Made by a program: the position numbers and the translations under genes
Notes under the pieces: model-generated
The model's input: the letters and a program-made list of their open reading frames with translations, nothing else
Database searches by the model: none
What the model was told of the DNA's origin: nothing
In this document: positions 50,758 to 58,851 of the stretch, piece after piece
Layout: each line of letters begins with the position of its first letter
Position numbering within the stretch: position 1 is the stretch's first letter
Origin: Ramlibacter sp. Leaf400
GTDB taxonomy: Bacteria > Pseudomonadota > Gammaproteobacteria > Burkholderiales > Burkholderiaceae_C
Reading direction: 5' to 3'
NCBI RefSeq assembly: GCF_001424545.1
Contig: NZ_LMQL01000008.1
Coordinates: 124,001-188,000, forward strand
Length of the DNA: 64,000 bases

Positions 50758-51324
50758 TCAGAAAGCGCTGGCGTACCGCAGCATCACCAGGTTGAGACCC
50801 GGATTGGGCTTCTTCAGCCCCGCATTGGAGGTGTGCTGCAGACGCAGGCTGAGCTCCTGCCGCCCTTGCTCGCCGAAGCTGCGGCCCACGGCCAGGTTGT
50901 CGCTGAAGTTGGCGCGCGTGCTGAACTCCTTGTCACGGGTGACGAAGCGCTTGCCGGTCAGCGACAGGCCGATGCCCGCTTCCGCGAACCACGGCGAGCG
51001 GCCCTGCGCGAAGCGGTAGCGCAGCATCGGCACCAGCCCGACCTGCACGAAGTTCTCGCGGCCACCGTCGAGCGCGCGCGCCCGCCAGAGGCTGCCGAAC
51101 AGCTCGGCATTGGCGCTGAGCTCGCCACCCAGCGCGCTGGACCGCCAGGGCAGCGGCCACTGCACCCCCACGGCGGCGGCCCCCACGTGGTCCTCGCCGG
51201 CACCCCCCTGCACGAAGAAGGATGAGGGCCGCAAACCCTGCGCAGCCGCCGGCGCCACCACGGCGGCCATCGCGACCGTGGCCAGGCAGACGCATCGGAG
51301 CAGTTCTTTTCTTCTTTCCTTCAT
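50758..51324 (-). CDS. pagL: Lipid A 3-O-deacylase PagL-like (acyloxyacyl hydrolase family)
   Basis: A 188-residue outer-membrane beta-barrel enzyme that removes the 3-O acyl chain of lipid A. The signal peptide ends APAAAQG. Alternating-strand sequence follows (SSFFVQGGAGEDHVGAAAVG, RYRFAQGRSPWFAEAGIGLS). The catalytic motif RLQHTSNAGLKKPNPGLN (about 161-178) has the His and Ser of PagL, and the chain ends YASAF. The aromatic C-terminus suits BAM insertion. It is divergent from the YbhP-ClsB-YbhN operon, another envelope-lipid locus. Confidence 0.85.
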   Translation of the reverse strand: MKERRKELLRCVCLATVAMAAVVAPAAAQGLRPSSFFVQGGAGEDHVGAAAVGVQWPLPWRSSALGGELSANAELFGSLWRARALDGGRENFVQVGLVPMLRYRFAQGRSPWFAEAGIGLSLTGKRFVTRDKEFSTRANFSDNLAVGRSFGEQGRQELSLRLQHTSNAGLKKPNPGLNLVMLRYASAF

Positions 51325-51438
51325 CGCCTGTGCTCGTCTTGTGGTGTCGCTTGAATTCTGGAGCATCCCGCGCTTTTCGTGGTGCGCGCGCAGTCGCACG
51401 CTGGCTCGCAACCGCAGCGACGGGGTTCCCTGCGTGCC

Positions 51439-51445
51439 GTCCTAC
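51439..51445 (+). promoter_or_regulatory. GTCCTAC element upstream of the ybhP-like operon
   Basis: TGCGTGCC-GTCCTAC lies 62 bp before the start at 51501. Its 5' flank matches that of the element before the EF-hand gene (31631-31645) in all but one base. Confidence 0.35.
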
Positions 51446-51500
51446 ACCTCATCGCTGGGTGCCTCGGTAGAACCATCGGATCGGGAGAGAACACGTCCGT

Positions 51501-52268
51501 ATGACAGAGACCTCGGCCACCGCCGCACCGTTGACGGTGATGACGGTCAACATCCACAAGGGCTTCACGTCCTTCAACCGCAAGTTCATCCTGCCGGAAC
51601 TGCGGGATGCGGTGCGCAAGATCGGCGCGGACGTCGTGTTCCTCCAGGAGGTGCTGGGCACGCACGAGGGCCATGCCAAGAAGGTGAACGGCTGGCCCGA
51701 GTCGCCCCACTACGAGTTCCTGGCCGACAGCATCTGGCCGCAGTACGCCTACGGCAAGAACGTGGTGGCGCCCAAGAGCGACCACGGCAACGCGGTGATG
51801 TCCAAGTTCCCCATCGTGCGCTACCAGAACCACGACGTGTCCCTGCCCGGACCGGAAAAGCGCGGCCTGCTGCATTGCGTGCTGCGCGTGCCGGGACAGG
51901 CCGTGGACGTGCACGTGATCTGCGTGCACCTGGGCCTGGCGGAATCGCACCGCGTGCAGCAGATCGACCTGCTGTGCGAGATGGTGCGCAGCGAGGTTCC
52001 GGACAACGCACCGCTGATCGTGGCGGGCGACTTCAACGACTGGCGCCGCCGCTGCAACGCCGTGCTGGAGCGCGAGATCGGCCTGCGCGAGGTTTTCGTC
52101 AACGCGTATGGCGAGCCGGCCAAGACCTTCCCTTCGCGCTTCCCGCTGTTCTGCCTGGACCGGATCTATGTGCGCAACGCCTCGGTGCACCTGCCCGTGG
52201 TTCTGCCCCGCAAGCCCTGGTCCCACCTCTCCGACCACGCTCCGCTGGTCGCCGAGATCCACCTGTGA
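51501..52268 (+). CDS. Endonuclease/exonuclease/phosphatase-family protein (YbhP-like)
   Basis: A 255-residue EEP-fold protein with MTVNIHKGFTSFNRKF (about 14-29), VFLQEVLGTHEG (about 47-58), IVAGDFNDWRRR (about 172-183) and the final LSDHAPLVAEI, the metal and catalytic residues of the DNase I-like family. In E. coli ybhP precedes clsB and ybhN, the same order as here. Its substrate is not established, and a phosphodiesterase acting on lipid headgroups would fit the context. First gene of the operon, with 15 bp to the next. Confidence 0.85.
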   Translation: MTETSATAAPLTVMTVNIHKGFTSFNRKFILPELRDAVRKIGADVVFLQEVLGTHEGHAKKVNGWPESPHYEFLADSIWPQYAYGKNVVAPKSDHGNAVMSKFPIVRYQNHDVSLPGPEKRGLLHCVLRVPGQAVDVHVICVHLGLAESHRVQQIDLLCEMVRSEVPDNAPLIVAGDFNDWRRRCNAVLEREIGLREVFVNAYGEPAKTFPSRFPLFCLDRIYVRNASVHLPVVLPRKPWSHLSDHAPLVAEIHL

Positions 52269-52283
52269 GCCGGAGCCGCCGCC

Positions 52284-53528
52284 ATGACAGCCCGCTGGTA
52301 CGACGGTAACCACTTCACCCTGCTCGAGAACGGCGAAGAGTTCTTCCCACGCGTGTTCGACACCATCGCCGCCGCGCGCAAGGAGGTGGTGGTGGAGACG
52401 TTCATCCTCTTCGAGGACAAGGTCGGACTGCAGCTGCACGAGGCGCTGGCCAACGCTGCGCGACGCGGCGTGCAGGTGGACGTGACGATCGACGGCTGGG
52501 GCTCGCCCGACCTGTCGCCGCAGTTCATCTCCTCGTTGTGCGAGGCGGGCGTGCGGCTGCACGTGTTCGACCCCGGCCCCCGCCCTTTCGGCCTGCGACC
52601 CAACCTGCTGCGGCGCATGCACCGCAAGATCGTGGTGGTGGACGGCGAGACCGCCTTCATCGGCGGCATCAACTATTCGGCCGACCACCTGGCCGACTTC
52701 GGCCCCGAGGCCAAGCAGGACTGGTCGGTGCAGGTGCGCGGGCCGATCGTGGCCGAGATCCACCGCTTCGCGCATGCGGCGCTGGCCGCCGGCTCGCGCC
52801 ACAGCCCCATGCGGCGCTGGTGGCGCCGCCGCCGTGAGGCCCGCTCCTCGCCCGACCAGTTGCCGCGCGCCGGGACCGCGCGCGCCATGCTGGTCACGCG
52901 CGACAACGGCTTCCACACCACCGACATCGAGAAGCAGTACCGCCTGGCGATCCGTGCGGCGCGCAAGCGCATCGTCATCGCCAACGCCTACTTCTTCCCC
53001 GGCTACCGGTTCATCCGCGACCTGCGCCGCGCCTCGCGCCGCGGCGTCGACGTGGTTCTGATCCTGCAGGGCACGCCCGACATGGCCATCGTGAAGGTGG
53101 GCGCCACCGCGCTCTACAGCCACCTGGCCAAGGCCGGCGTGCGCATCTTCGAGTACTGCGACCGGCCGCTGCATGGCAAGGTGGCGCTGGTGGACGACGA
53201 GTGGTCCACCGTGGGCTCGAGCAACCTCGACCCGCTGAGCCTGCAGCTCAACCTGGAGGCCAACGTCGTCATCCGTGACCGCGCCTTCAACCAGCACCTG
53301 TACGAGCAGCTCGACCAGCTGATGCACAAGAGCTGCAAGCAGGTGAATTACGAGGAACTCGAACAGGCGGGCTGGCTGCACGTGCTGCGCAGCTTCATCG
53401 CCTTCCACCTGGTGCGGCTCTACCCGGCGCTCAGCTCCTGGCTGCCGCGCCACCGGCCCCGGCTCGCGCCCGCCATGCCCGAGGACCTGCGGCCCGCCTG
53501 CGCGGTGCCGCAGAAGGAGACGGGATGA
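52284..53528 (+). CDS. clsB: Cardiolipin synthase B-like phospholipase D protein
   Basis: A 414-residue protein with two HKD active sites, HRKIVVVDGETAFIGGINYS (about 113-132) and HGKVALVDDEWSTVGSSNLD (about 298-317). The N-terminus WYDGNHFTLLENGEEFFPRV is typical for ClsB. It makes cardiolipin by transferring a phosphatidyl group between phosphatidylglycerol molecules or from phosphatidylethanolamine, at the inner membrane. It is between the YbhP- and YbhN-like genes, and its stop overlaps the ybhN-like start (ATGA), so the three are cotranscribed. Confidence 0.9.
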   Translation: MTARWYDGNHFTLLENGEEFFPRVFDTIAAARKEVVVETFILFEDKVGLQLHEALANAARRGVQVDVTIDGWGSPDLSPQFISSLCEAGVRLHVFDPGPRPFGLRPNLLRRMHRKIVVVDGETAFIGGINYSADHLADFGPEAKQDWSVQVRGPIVAEIHRFAHAALAAGSRHSPMRRWWRRRREARSSPDQLPRAGTARAMLVTRDNGFHTTDIEKQYRLAIRAARKRIVIANAYFFPGYRFIRDLRRASRRGVDVVLILQGTPDMAIVKVGATALYSHLAKAGVRIFEYCDRPLHGKVALVDDEWSTVGSSNLDPLSLQLNLEANVVIRDRAFNQHLYEQLDQLMHKSCKQVNYEELEQAGWLHVLRSFIAFHLVRLYPALSSWLPRHRPRLAPAMPEDLRPACAVPQKETG

Positions 53529-54535
53529 GCACGCGCCCGGCCCATCCGCGCGACTTCGCGCCCCCGCCCGGGGCGCCGCAGGCCGCGCCCAAGACCGGCC
53601 TGGCCGCCAAGCCTTGGTGGCCCTGGGTCAAGCGCGCGCTGACGTTCGCCTTCTTCGCCCTGGTCGCGTGGTACAGCATCCGCTACGCGCGTAACGTCGA
53701 CTGGGGCGAGGTCTGGCAGACCATCCTGGCCACGCCCCGCAACGTGCTGCTGATGGCCGTGGGCGGCGTGCTGCTGAGCTATGCCATCTACTGCAACTTC
53801 GACCAGCTCGGGCGCCACTACACCGGCCACGACCTGCCCAGGTTCAAGGTCTGGCAGGTCAACTTCATCAGCTACGCGTTCAACCTGAACATGGGGTCGC
53901 TGGTGGGCAGCGTCGCGTTCCGGTACCGCCTGTACGGCCGCCTCGGCCTGGACGTGCCGACCATCACGCGGATCATGACGCTGAGCATCCTGACGAACTG
54001 GCTCGGCTACCTGCTGCTCGGCGGGGCGGTGTTCGCGATCTCGCCGCTGGCGCTGCCGCCCGACTGGAAGATCGACAGCACTGGTTTGCGCTGGCTGGGC
54101 TTCGCGCTGCTGGCCGCGGGCGGGGCGTACCTGGTGGCGTGCTTCTTCGCCAAGCAGCGCAGCATGACGATCCGCGGCCATGAGCTCATCCTGCCGCCGC
54201 CGAAGATGGCCGTGCTGCAGGTCGCGATGGCCGTCACGAACTGGGTGGTGATGGGCGCCATCCTGTTCATCCTGCTTCAGGGCAAGGTCGACTACCCCGC
54301 GGTGCTCAGCGTGCTGTTGGTGGGTGCGGTGGCCGGTGTCATCACGCACGTGCCGGCGGGCCTGGGCGTGCTGGAGGCGGTGTTCATCGCCCTGCTCTCG
54401 CACCGCGTGCCCGAAGGCCAGCTGCTCGCCGCCCTGCTGACCTACCGCGCTCTTTACTACATCGCGCCGCTGCTCATCGCCGCCCTGGTCTACCTGGTGG
54501 TCGAGGCGCGTGCGCGCAAGACCGCCGTGGGCTGA
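53525..54535 (+). CDS. YbhN-like membrane protein (UPF0104, LPG synthase-like flippase domain)
   Basis: A 336-residue inner-membrane protein with about eight helices, homologous to the membrane half of lysyl-phosphatidylglycerol synthases (MprF). FISYAFNLNMGSLVGSVAFR (about 117-136) and GVITHVPAGLGVLEAVFIAL (about 272-291) are the hallmarks. The first 40 residues are a Pro-rich cytosolic tail. Linkage to clsB suggests a role in handling or moving cardiolipin or other phospholipids. This is inference. Confidence 0.88.
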   Translation: MSTRPAHPRDFAPPPGAPQAAPKTGLAAKPWWPWVKRALTFAFFALVAWYSIRYARNVDWGEVWQTILATPRNVLLMAVGGVLLSYAIYCNFDQLGRHYTGHDLPRFKVWQVNFISYAFNLNMGSLVGSVAFRYRLYGRLGLDVPTITRIMTLSILTNWLGYLLLGGAVFAISPLALPPDWKIDSTGLRWLGFALLAAGGAYLVACFFAKQRSMTIRGHELILPPPKMAVLQVAMAVTNWVVMGAILFILLQGKVDYPAVLSVLLVGAVAGVITHVPAGLGVLEAVFIALLSHRVPEGQLLAALLTYRALYYIAPLLIAALVYLVVEARARKTAVG

Positions 54536-54632
54536 ACGAGGTCCACCAACATGACAAGGTCCAACCCCGCCTCCGCCAATGCCCGCCGGCTCACTCGGGT
54601 AAGGTGCAGCACCCACGCGGCCTGGCGCTGAC

Positions 54633-54652
54633 TACTGTACAGTCATCCAGTG
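54633..54652 (+). promoter_or_regulatory. LexA-like SOS box overlapping the start of the radical SAM gene
   Basis: TACTGT-N8-CCAGTG matches the E. coli SOS consensus TACTGT-N8-ACAGTA at 10 of 12 conserved positions. Its last three bases are the GTG start codon (54650-54652). Binding there would block transcription of the radical SAM/UdgX pair. Confidence 0.5.
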
Positions 54653-55909
54653 GAACTCAAAACCAAGCTCGCCCTCCTCGCGGACGCCGCGAAGTACGAC
54701 GCGTCGTGCGCGTCCAGCGGCGGGCGGGCGCGCGACTCGGTCGGTGGCAAGGGCCTGGGCTCCAATGACGGCACCGGCATCTGCCACAGCTTCACGCCGG
54801 ACGGCCGCTGCATCTCGTTGCTCAAGGTGCTGCTGACCAACTACTGCCAGTTCGACTGCCTGTACTGCGTCAACCGCGCCAGCAGCAACGTGCAGCGCGC
54901 GCGCTTCACCGTCGAGGAGGTGGTGCACCTCACGCTGGACTTCTACCGGCGTAACTGCATCGAAGGCCTCTTCCTCTCCAGCGGCATCATCCGCAGCCCC
55001 GACTACACGATGGAGCAGGTGGTGGAAGTCGCGCGCCGCCTGCGCGAGGACCACGACTTTCGCGGCTACATCCACCTCAAGACCATTCCGGAAGCGACGC
55101 CGGAGCTGCTCGCGCGTGCCGGCGTCTACGCCGACCGGCTGTCGATCAACATCGAGCTGCCCACGGTCAACAGCCTGCAGTCGCTGGCGCCCGAGAAGGA
55201 TGCTTCCGCCATCAAGCGCTCGATGGCGCGCCTGCGCGTGCACATCGACGAAGCCCGGCAGGCGCGGCAAGAAGAAGCCGAGCGGCCCATCACCGTGTAC
55301 CGAGGCGCCCGGCCCAGGCGCACCGAGACGCCGAGCTTCGCCGCCGCCGGCCAGAGCACGCAGATGATCGTCGGGGCCGATGCGACCGACGACGCCACCA
55401 TCCTGGCCACCAGTGCCAACCTGTACGCCGCCTACGACCTCAAGCGCGTCTACTACTCGGCGTTCAGCCCCATCCCGCACGCGGCCTCGGCGCTGCCCCT
55501 GAAGGCCCCGCCGCTGGTGCGCGAGCATCGCCTCTACCAGGCAGACTGGCTGATGCGCTACTACGGCTTCGAGGCGAGCGAGATCACGCCGCCGCAAGCG
55601 GGCGGCATGCTGTCCCTGGACGTGGACCCGAAGCTGGCGTGGGCGCACGCCAATCCTTCGCGCTTTCCCGTCGACTTGAACCGCGCCCCGCGCGAGCTGC
55701 TGCTGCGCGTGCCCGGCCTGGGCGTGAAGGCGGTCGACCGCCTCCTGGCCGCCCGGCGCGTGCGCCGCCTGCGCGCCGACGACTTGAAGCGCCTGCACGT
55801 GCCCGTGCGCAAGGTGCTGCCTTTCGTCGAGGTGGCCGACCACACGCCCCGCGGGCCGGCGCCCGCGGCCCCCACCAAACACTCGCCCCAGCAGGGCGTG
55901 CTGTTCTGA
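54650..55909 (+). CDS. Radical SAM protein linked to UdgX (putative DNA modification/repair)
   Basis: A 419-residue radical SAM enzyme of the TIGR03916 type. The 4Fe-4S-binding CX3CX2C is TNYCQFDCLYC (Cys66, 70, 73), and further Cys residues lie in the N-terminal DASCASSGG and GTGICHSFTPDGRC. The C-terminal helix-hairpin-helix LNRAPRELLLRVPGLGVKAV (about 343-362) suggests DNA binding. The GTG start gives the family's usual N-terminus (LLADAAKYDASCASSGG). The DUF4130-UdgX gene follows 19 bp downstream, the partner normally seen. Its reaction is unknown. Confidence 0.88.
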   Translation: MELKTKLALLADAAKYDASCASSGGRARDSVGGKGLGSNDGTGICHSFTPDGRCISLLKVLLTNYCQFDCLYCVNRASSNVQRARFTVEEVVHLTLDFYRRNCIEGLFLSSGIIRSPDYTMEQVVEVARRLREDHDFRGYIHLKTIPEATPELLARAGVYADRLSINIELPTVNSLQSLAPEKDASAIKRSMARLRVHIDEARQARQEEAERPITVYRGARPRRTETPSFAAAGQSTQMIVGADATDDATILATSANLYAAYDLKRVYYSAFSPIPHAASALPLKAPPLVREHRLYQADWLMRYYGFEASEITPPQAGGMLSLDVDPKLAWAHANPSRFPVDLNRAPRELLLRVPGLGVKAVDRLLAARRVRRLRADDLKRLHVPVRKVLPFVEVADHTPRGPAPAAPTKHSPQQGVLF

Positions 55910-55928
55910 CGCGAGCCGGAGCCCCACC

Positions 55929-57377
55929 ATGCCGCGCCTCGCAAGCGAGATCGACCTGGCGGGCTTTCGCAACGAGGCGCGCGAACTGCTCGCGCACCAA
56001 GTGCCGCCGCACGAGGTGAAGTGGGAGACGGTCCACACGCTGAACGACGAGCTGTTCGACCCGCCGGCCACGGCCGCCGACCAGCGCTCGCGCAGCATCC
56101 CCAAGGCGGCCACCGCCATCGTCCCCGCCTCGTTCCTGCGCCTGTGCGAGGTGGTGGTGCTGCACCACGACCCGCAGCGCTTCGCCCTGCTCTACCGCCT
56201 GCTGTGGCGATTGGTGCATGAGCCTACGCTGCGCAACGACCCGTTGGACGCGGACATGCTGCATGCGCAGCAGATGGCCCAGGCGGTGCGGCGCGACATG
56301 CACAAGATGAAGGCCTTCGTGCGGTTTCGCCAGGTGGCCGACGAGAGCCACCCCGGCGAGGTGCTGCACGTGGCCTGGTTCGAGCCGGCCCACCACGTCG
56401 TCGAGGCGGTGGCGCCCTGGTTCGCGCGGCGCTTCACCAACATCCGCTGGGCCATCCTCACGCCCGAGCGCTCCGTACGCTGGGACCTCGAGCGGCTGCT
56501 GTTCGGCCCCGGCGCCAGCCGGCAGGACGCGCCTGCGGCGGACGCCGGCGAAGCGCTGTGGCTCACCTACTACGAGAGCATCTTCAATCCCGCGCGGCTG
56601 AAGATGCGCCAGCTGCACAAGGAGATGCCGCGCAAGTACTGGGACAACCTGCCCGAGGCCCGGTTGATCGGCGAGCTCTCGGCGCAGGCGCAGGAAAGGA
56701 GCGGCGCCATGATCGACCAGCCGGCCCAGCCTCCGCAGCGGCGCATCCCGCGCCCGGTGGCGGTGGAACCCGAGGACACCCTTGCGCGCGACGGCATCGA
56801 CTCGCTGGAGCAGCTCAAGGCCGCCACGCTGCGCTGCCGCGAATGCCCGATCGGCGAATTCGCCACCCAATCGGTCAACGGCGAGGGCCGGCTGCACGCC
56901 CCGTTGATGTTCGTGGGCGAGCAGCCGGGCGACCAGGAGGACCTGCAGGGCCATCCCTTCGTCGGGCCCGCCGGCAAGTTGCTGGACCGCGCGCTGGAGG
57001 CCCTGGGCATCCCGCGCGACATCGTGTTCGTGTCCAACGCGGTCAAGCACTTCAAGTTCGAGCTGCGGGGCAAGCGCCGCATCCACAAGAGCCCCACCCA
57101 GCGCGAGGCCGCGGCCTGCCTTCACTGGCTGGAAGACGAGATCGCGCTGGTGCAGCCCAAGGCGCTGGTGGCCCTGGGCGCCACCGCCGCGCGCTCACTG
57201 ATGGGCCATGCGGTCTCGGTCACCGCCGAGCGCGGCAAGTGGCTGCAGCGCGCCGACGGCCGCAAGGTGCTGATCACCCTGCACCCTTCGGCGCTGCTGA
57301 GGATGGACCCGGAAGAGAAGGACGCCGCGTTCGATGCGTTCGTGGCGGACTTGAAGAAGGCGAAGTCGGTGCTGTAG
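55929..57377 (+). CDS. udgX: DUF4130-UdgX fusion, uracil-DNA glycosylase/cross-linking protein
   Basis: 482 residues. The N-terminal DUF4130 (TIGR03915-type) domain covers about 1-245. The C-terminal UDG-superfamily domain (about 290-482) has GEQPGDQEDLQGHPFVGPAG (330-349), NAVKHFKFELRGKRRIHKSP (370-389) and LHPSALLRM (451-459). KRRIH is the UdgX loop whose His (here His386) attacks the abasic sugar and leaves the protein covalently bound to DNA. Cys303, Cys306 and Cys397 are likely Fe-S ligands. His373 sits where other family-4 enzymes have a Cys. The pair probably answers DNA damage. Confidence 0.88.
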   Translation: MPRLASEIDLAGFRNEARELLAHQVPPHEVKWETVHTLNDELFDPPATAADQRSRSIPKAATAIVPASFLRLCEVVVLHHDPQRFALLYRLLWRLVHEPTLRNDPLDADMLHAQQMAQAVRRDMHKMKAFVRFRQVADESHPGEVLHVAWFEPAHHVVEAVAPWFARRFTNIRWAILTPERSVRWDLERLLFGPGASRQDAPAADAGEALWLTYYESIFNPARLKMRQLHKEMPRKYWDNLPEARLIGELSAQAQERSGAMIDQPAQPPQRRIPRPVAVEPEDTLARDGIDSLEQLKAATLRCRECPIGEFATQSVNGEGRLHAPLMFVGEQPGDQEDLQGHPFVGPAGKLLDRALEALGIPRDIVFVSNAVKHFKFELRGKRRIHKSPTQREAAACLHWLEDEIALVQPKALVALGATAARSLMGHAVSVTAERGKWLQRADGRKVLITLHPSALLRMDPEEKDAAFDAFVADLKKAKSVL

Positions 57378-57378
57378 G

Positions 57379-57864
57379 TCAGCTGTCCACGCCACTCACG
57401 CCGCGCCGGGCGCGTTCCACCGACCGCTTGCCGCCGCGCTTGGCCTTGCCGGTGCTCTGGCCCTGCTGCTGCAGGCCATGGTCGTCGCGGTCGCGCTTGA
57501 TCACGTCGTCCCGGTCGCGCTGGGGTTTCAGCTCACCGCCGGGGACGGCCCGGTCCACGCCGGGATCGCGCGGCACCACCCCGGGCTCGCGCGGGATCAC
57601 CGGACCCGGCAGGTCGAGGTCTCGCGGGCGGCGCAGGCCGATGCCGCCCCCGGGGTCTTCCGTGCTCTGCGCCGAGAGGCCGCCCTGCGGCGGTCCCGAC
57701 ATCGCGCCGAGGCCGGACTGCGCGCCCCCGACCGCAGGACGACCCTCGAAGCTCGCGGCCGAGCCGGCGCTCTGTCCATGCACGTTGCTGACCGTGAACA
57801 GCGCCACCGCCACGATGGCGGCCGCGATCACCCAGAACCAGGGGGTGGGGTTCAACCTTCTCAT
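57379..57864 (-). CDS. Secreted Pro/Gly/Arg-rich hypothetical protein (161 aa)
   Basis: A membrane helix or signal (PWFWVIAAAIVAVALFTVSN, about 8-27) is followed by an extended, probably disordered chain. It has PxxPRDPGVDRAVPGG-type Pro/Asp repeats and a charged tail (KPQRDRDDVIKRDRDDHGLQ, then KAKRGGKRSVERARRG). No known domain. The start at 57864 is chosen for the hydrophobic N-terminus. A GTCCTAC element lies 85 bp upstream. Only 1 bp separates its stop from that of the convergent udgX gene. Function unknown. Confidence 0.6.
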   Translation of the reverse strand: MRRLNPTPWFWVIAAAIVAVALFTVSNVHGQSAGSAASFEGRPAVGGAQSGLGAMSGPPQGGLSAQSTEDPGGGIGLRRPRDLDLPGPVIPREPGVVPRDPGVDRAVPGGELKPQRDRDDVIKRDRDDHGLQQQGQSTGKAKRGGKRSVERARRGVSGVDS

Positions 57865-57948
57865 GATCGGCTCCTGCGCGCGAGTGGACCCGCCTTCAGT
57901 GTCGGTTCGCGCGTTGGGCGACGTCAGCCGCCAAGCGCCCAAGCCGCT

Positions 57949-57955
57949 GTAGGAC
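57949..57955 (-). promoter_or_regulatory. GTCCTAC element upstream of the 161-aa secreted protein
   Basis: On the minus strand GTCCTAC-AGCGGC points to the gene starting at 57864. In the same divergent gap, GCCCTAC (57995-58001) points the other way, toward the SRPBCC gene at 58058. The 12-mer CCTACATCCCCG after it recurs on the minus strand at 6569-6558. Confidence 0.3.
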
Positions 57956-58057
57956 GCCTACGCCCCAGCAGCGGGGTGCGTCGTTCCGGGCGCTGCCCTA
58001 CATCCCCGTCGGAGCCGGCCTTCTTGACCCTCCCGCGCACCGGCGCGATAACGGGCC

Positions 58058-58525
58058 ATGGTCACTTCCACCATCGTGCGCGTGCAACGCGCCTACGACT
58101 GCACGGCCGAGACCGTGTACGACGCCTGGCTCGACCCGAAGACCGCTCGCCGCTTCTGGTTCGCCACGCCGCCGACCGGCGAGATGCTTCGGTGCGACAT
58201 CGAGCCCGGCGTGAACGGCAGCTTCACCATCGTCGAGCGCCGGCCGCTGGAGGCGGATGCGGACTCCTTCATCGAGATGGAACATACGGGCCGCTTCCTG
58301 CAGCTGGACCGCCCGCGGCGCATCGCCTTCACCTTCAGCCTGCCGCAGTTCCAGTCGCACGAGACGGCGGTGATCATCGACATCGAACCGCAGGGCGACG
58401 GCTGCGAGCTCACCCTGCGGCACGACCTCGGCCCCGTCGACGACGAGGCGCTCCAGATGCTGGAGCGCACCGAGCAGGGCTGGATGACGATCCTGGCGAA
58501 CCTGGATCGGGCGCTGAAGACCTAA
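58058..58525 (+). CDS. SRPBCC (AHSA1-like) domain protein
   Basis: A 155-residue helix-grip protein. VQRAYDCTAETVYDAWLDPK (about 9-28), RRFWFATPPTGEM and GNGSF-like VNGSFTIVERRP, with the C-terminal helix EEQGWMTILANLDRAL-like segment, match the AHSA1/START-type family. These bind small hydrophobic ligands or act in polyketide-like or stress pathways. No ligand can be assigned. Its last 4 bp overlap the convergent small-protein gene. Confidence 0.83.
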   Translation: MVTSTIVRVQRAYDCTAETVYDAWLDPKTARRFWFATPPTGEMLRCDIEPGVNGSFTIVERRPLEADADSFIEMEHTGRFLQLDRPRRIAFTFSLPQFQSHETAVIIDIEPQGDGCELTLRHDLGPVDDEALQMLERTEQGWMTILANLDRALKT

Positions 58526-58851
58526 CCCGCGCCGCGCGGCTCGCGGCCACCGCCGCCGCCACCCTTGCGCGTGGTCACCTCGTTGTTCGCCCCCGCGACG
58601 TTCTGGCGGTCGTGGCGGCTCTCGGGCGTGCGCTGGCTCTGGTGGACCTGCGTCGGCGCCTTGTCGCCCTGCTTGTTGTGGTCGTTCGCCACCTTGCCGG
58701 TGCCGGGGACCTGATGGTCCACCGGGTTGCCCTTGGCCTGGCCCCTGGAGGGCTTCATCGTCTGCTCGGCGGCGCTGCCCTTCATCATCTTCTCGGGCTG
58801 CTTGTCGCGGTTCTGTTCCTGCTGGAGGAACTGCTGCTTCTTGCTCGTCAT
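58522..58851 (-). CDS. Small hydrophilic stress-type protein (109 aa)
   Basis: Entirely polar and probably disordered. MTSKKQQFLQQEQNRDKQPE, then Gln/Asn/His/Gly-rich sequence and a GGGGGG run near the C-terminus. No cysteine and no hydrophobic core, resembling KGG-type or hydrophilin-like desiccation/stress proteins, though no exact motif is visible. The start overlaps the SDR stop (ATGA), so it is translated with the SDR. Function unknown. Confidence 0.65.
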   Translation of the reverse strand: MTSKKQQFLQQEQNRDKQPEKMMKGSAAEQTMKPSRGQAKGNPVDHQVPGTGKVANDHNKQGDKAPTQVHQSQRTPESRHDRQNVAGANNEVTTRKGGGGGGREPRGAG

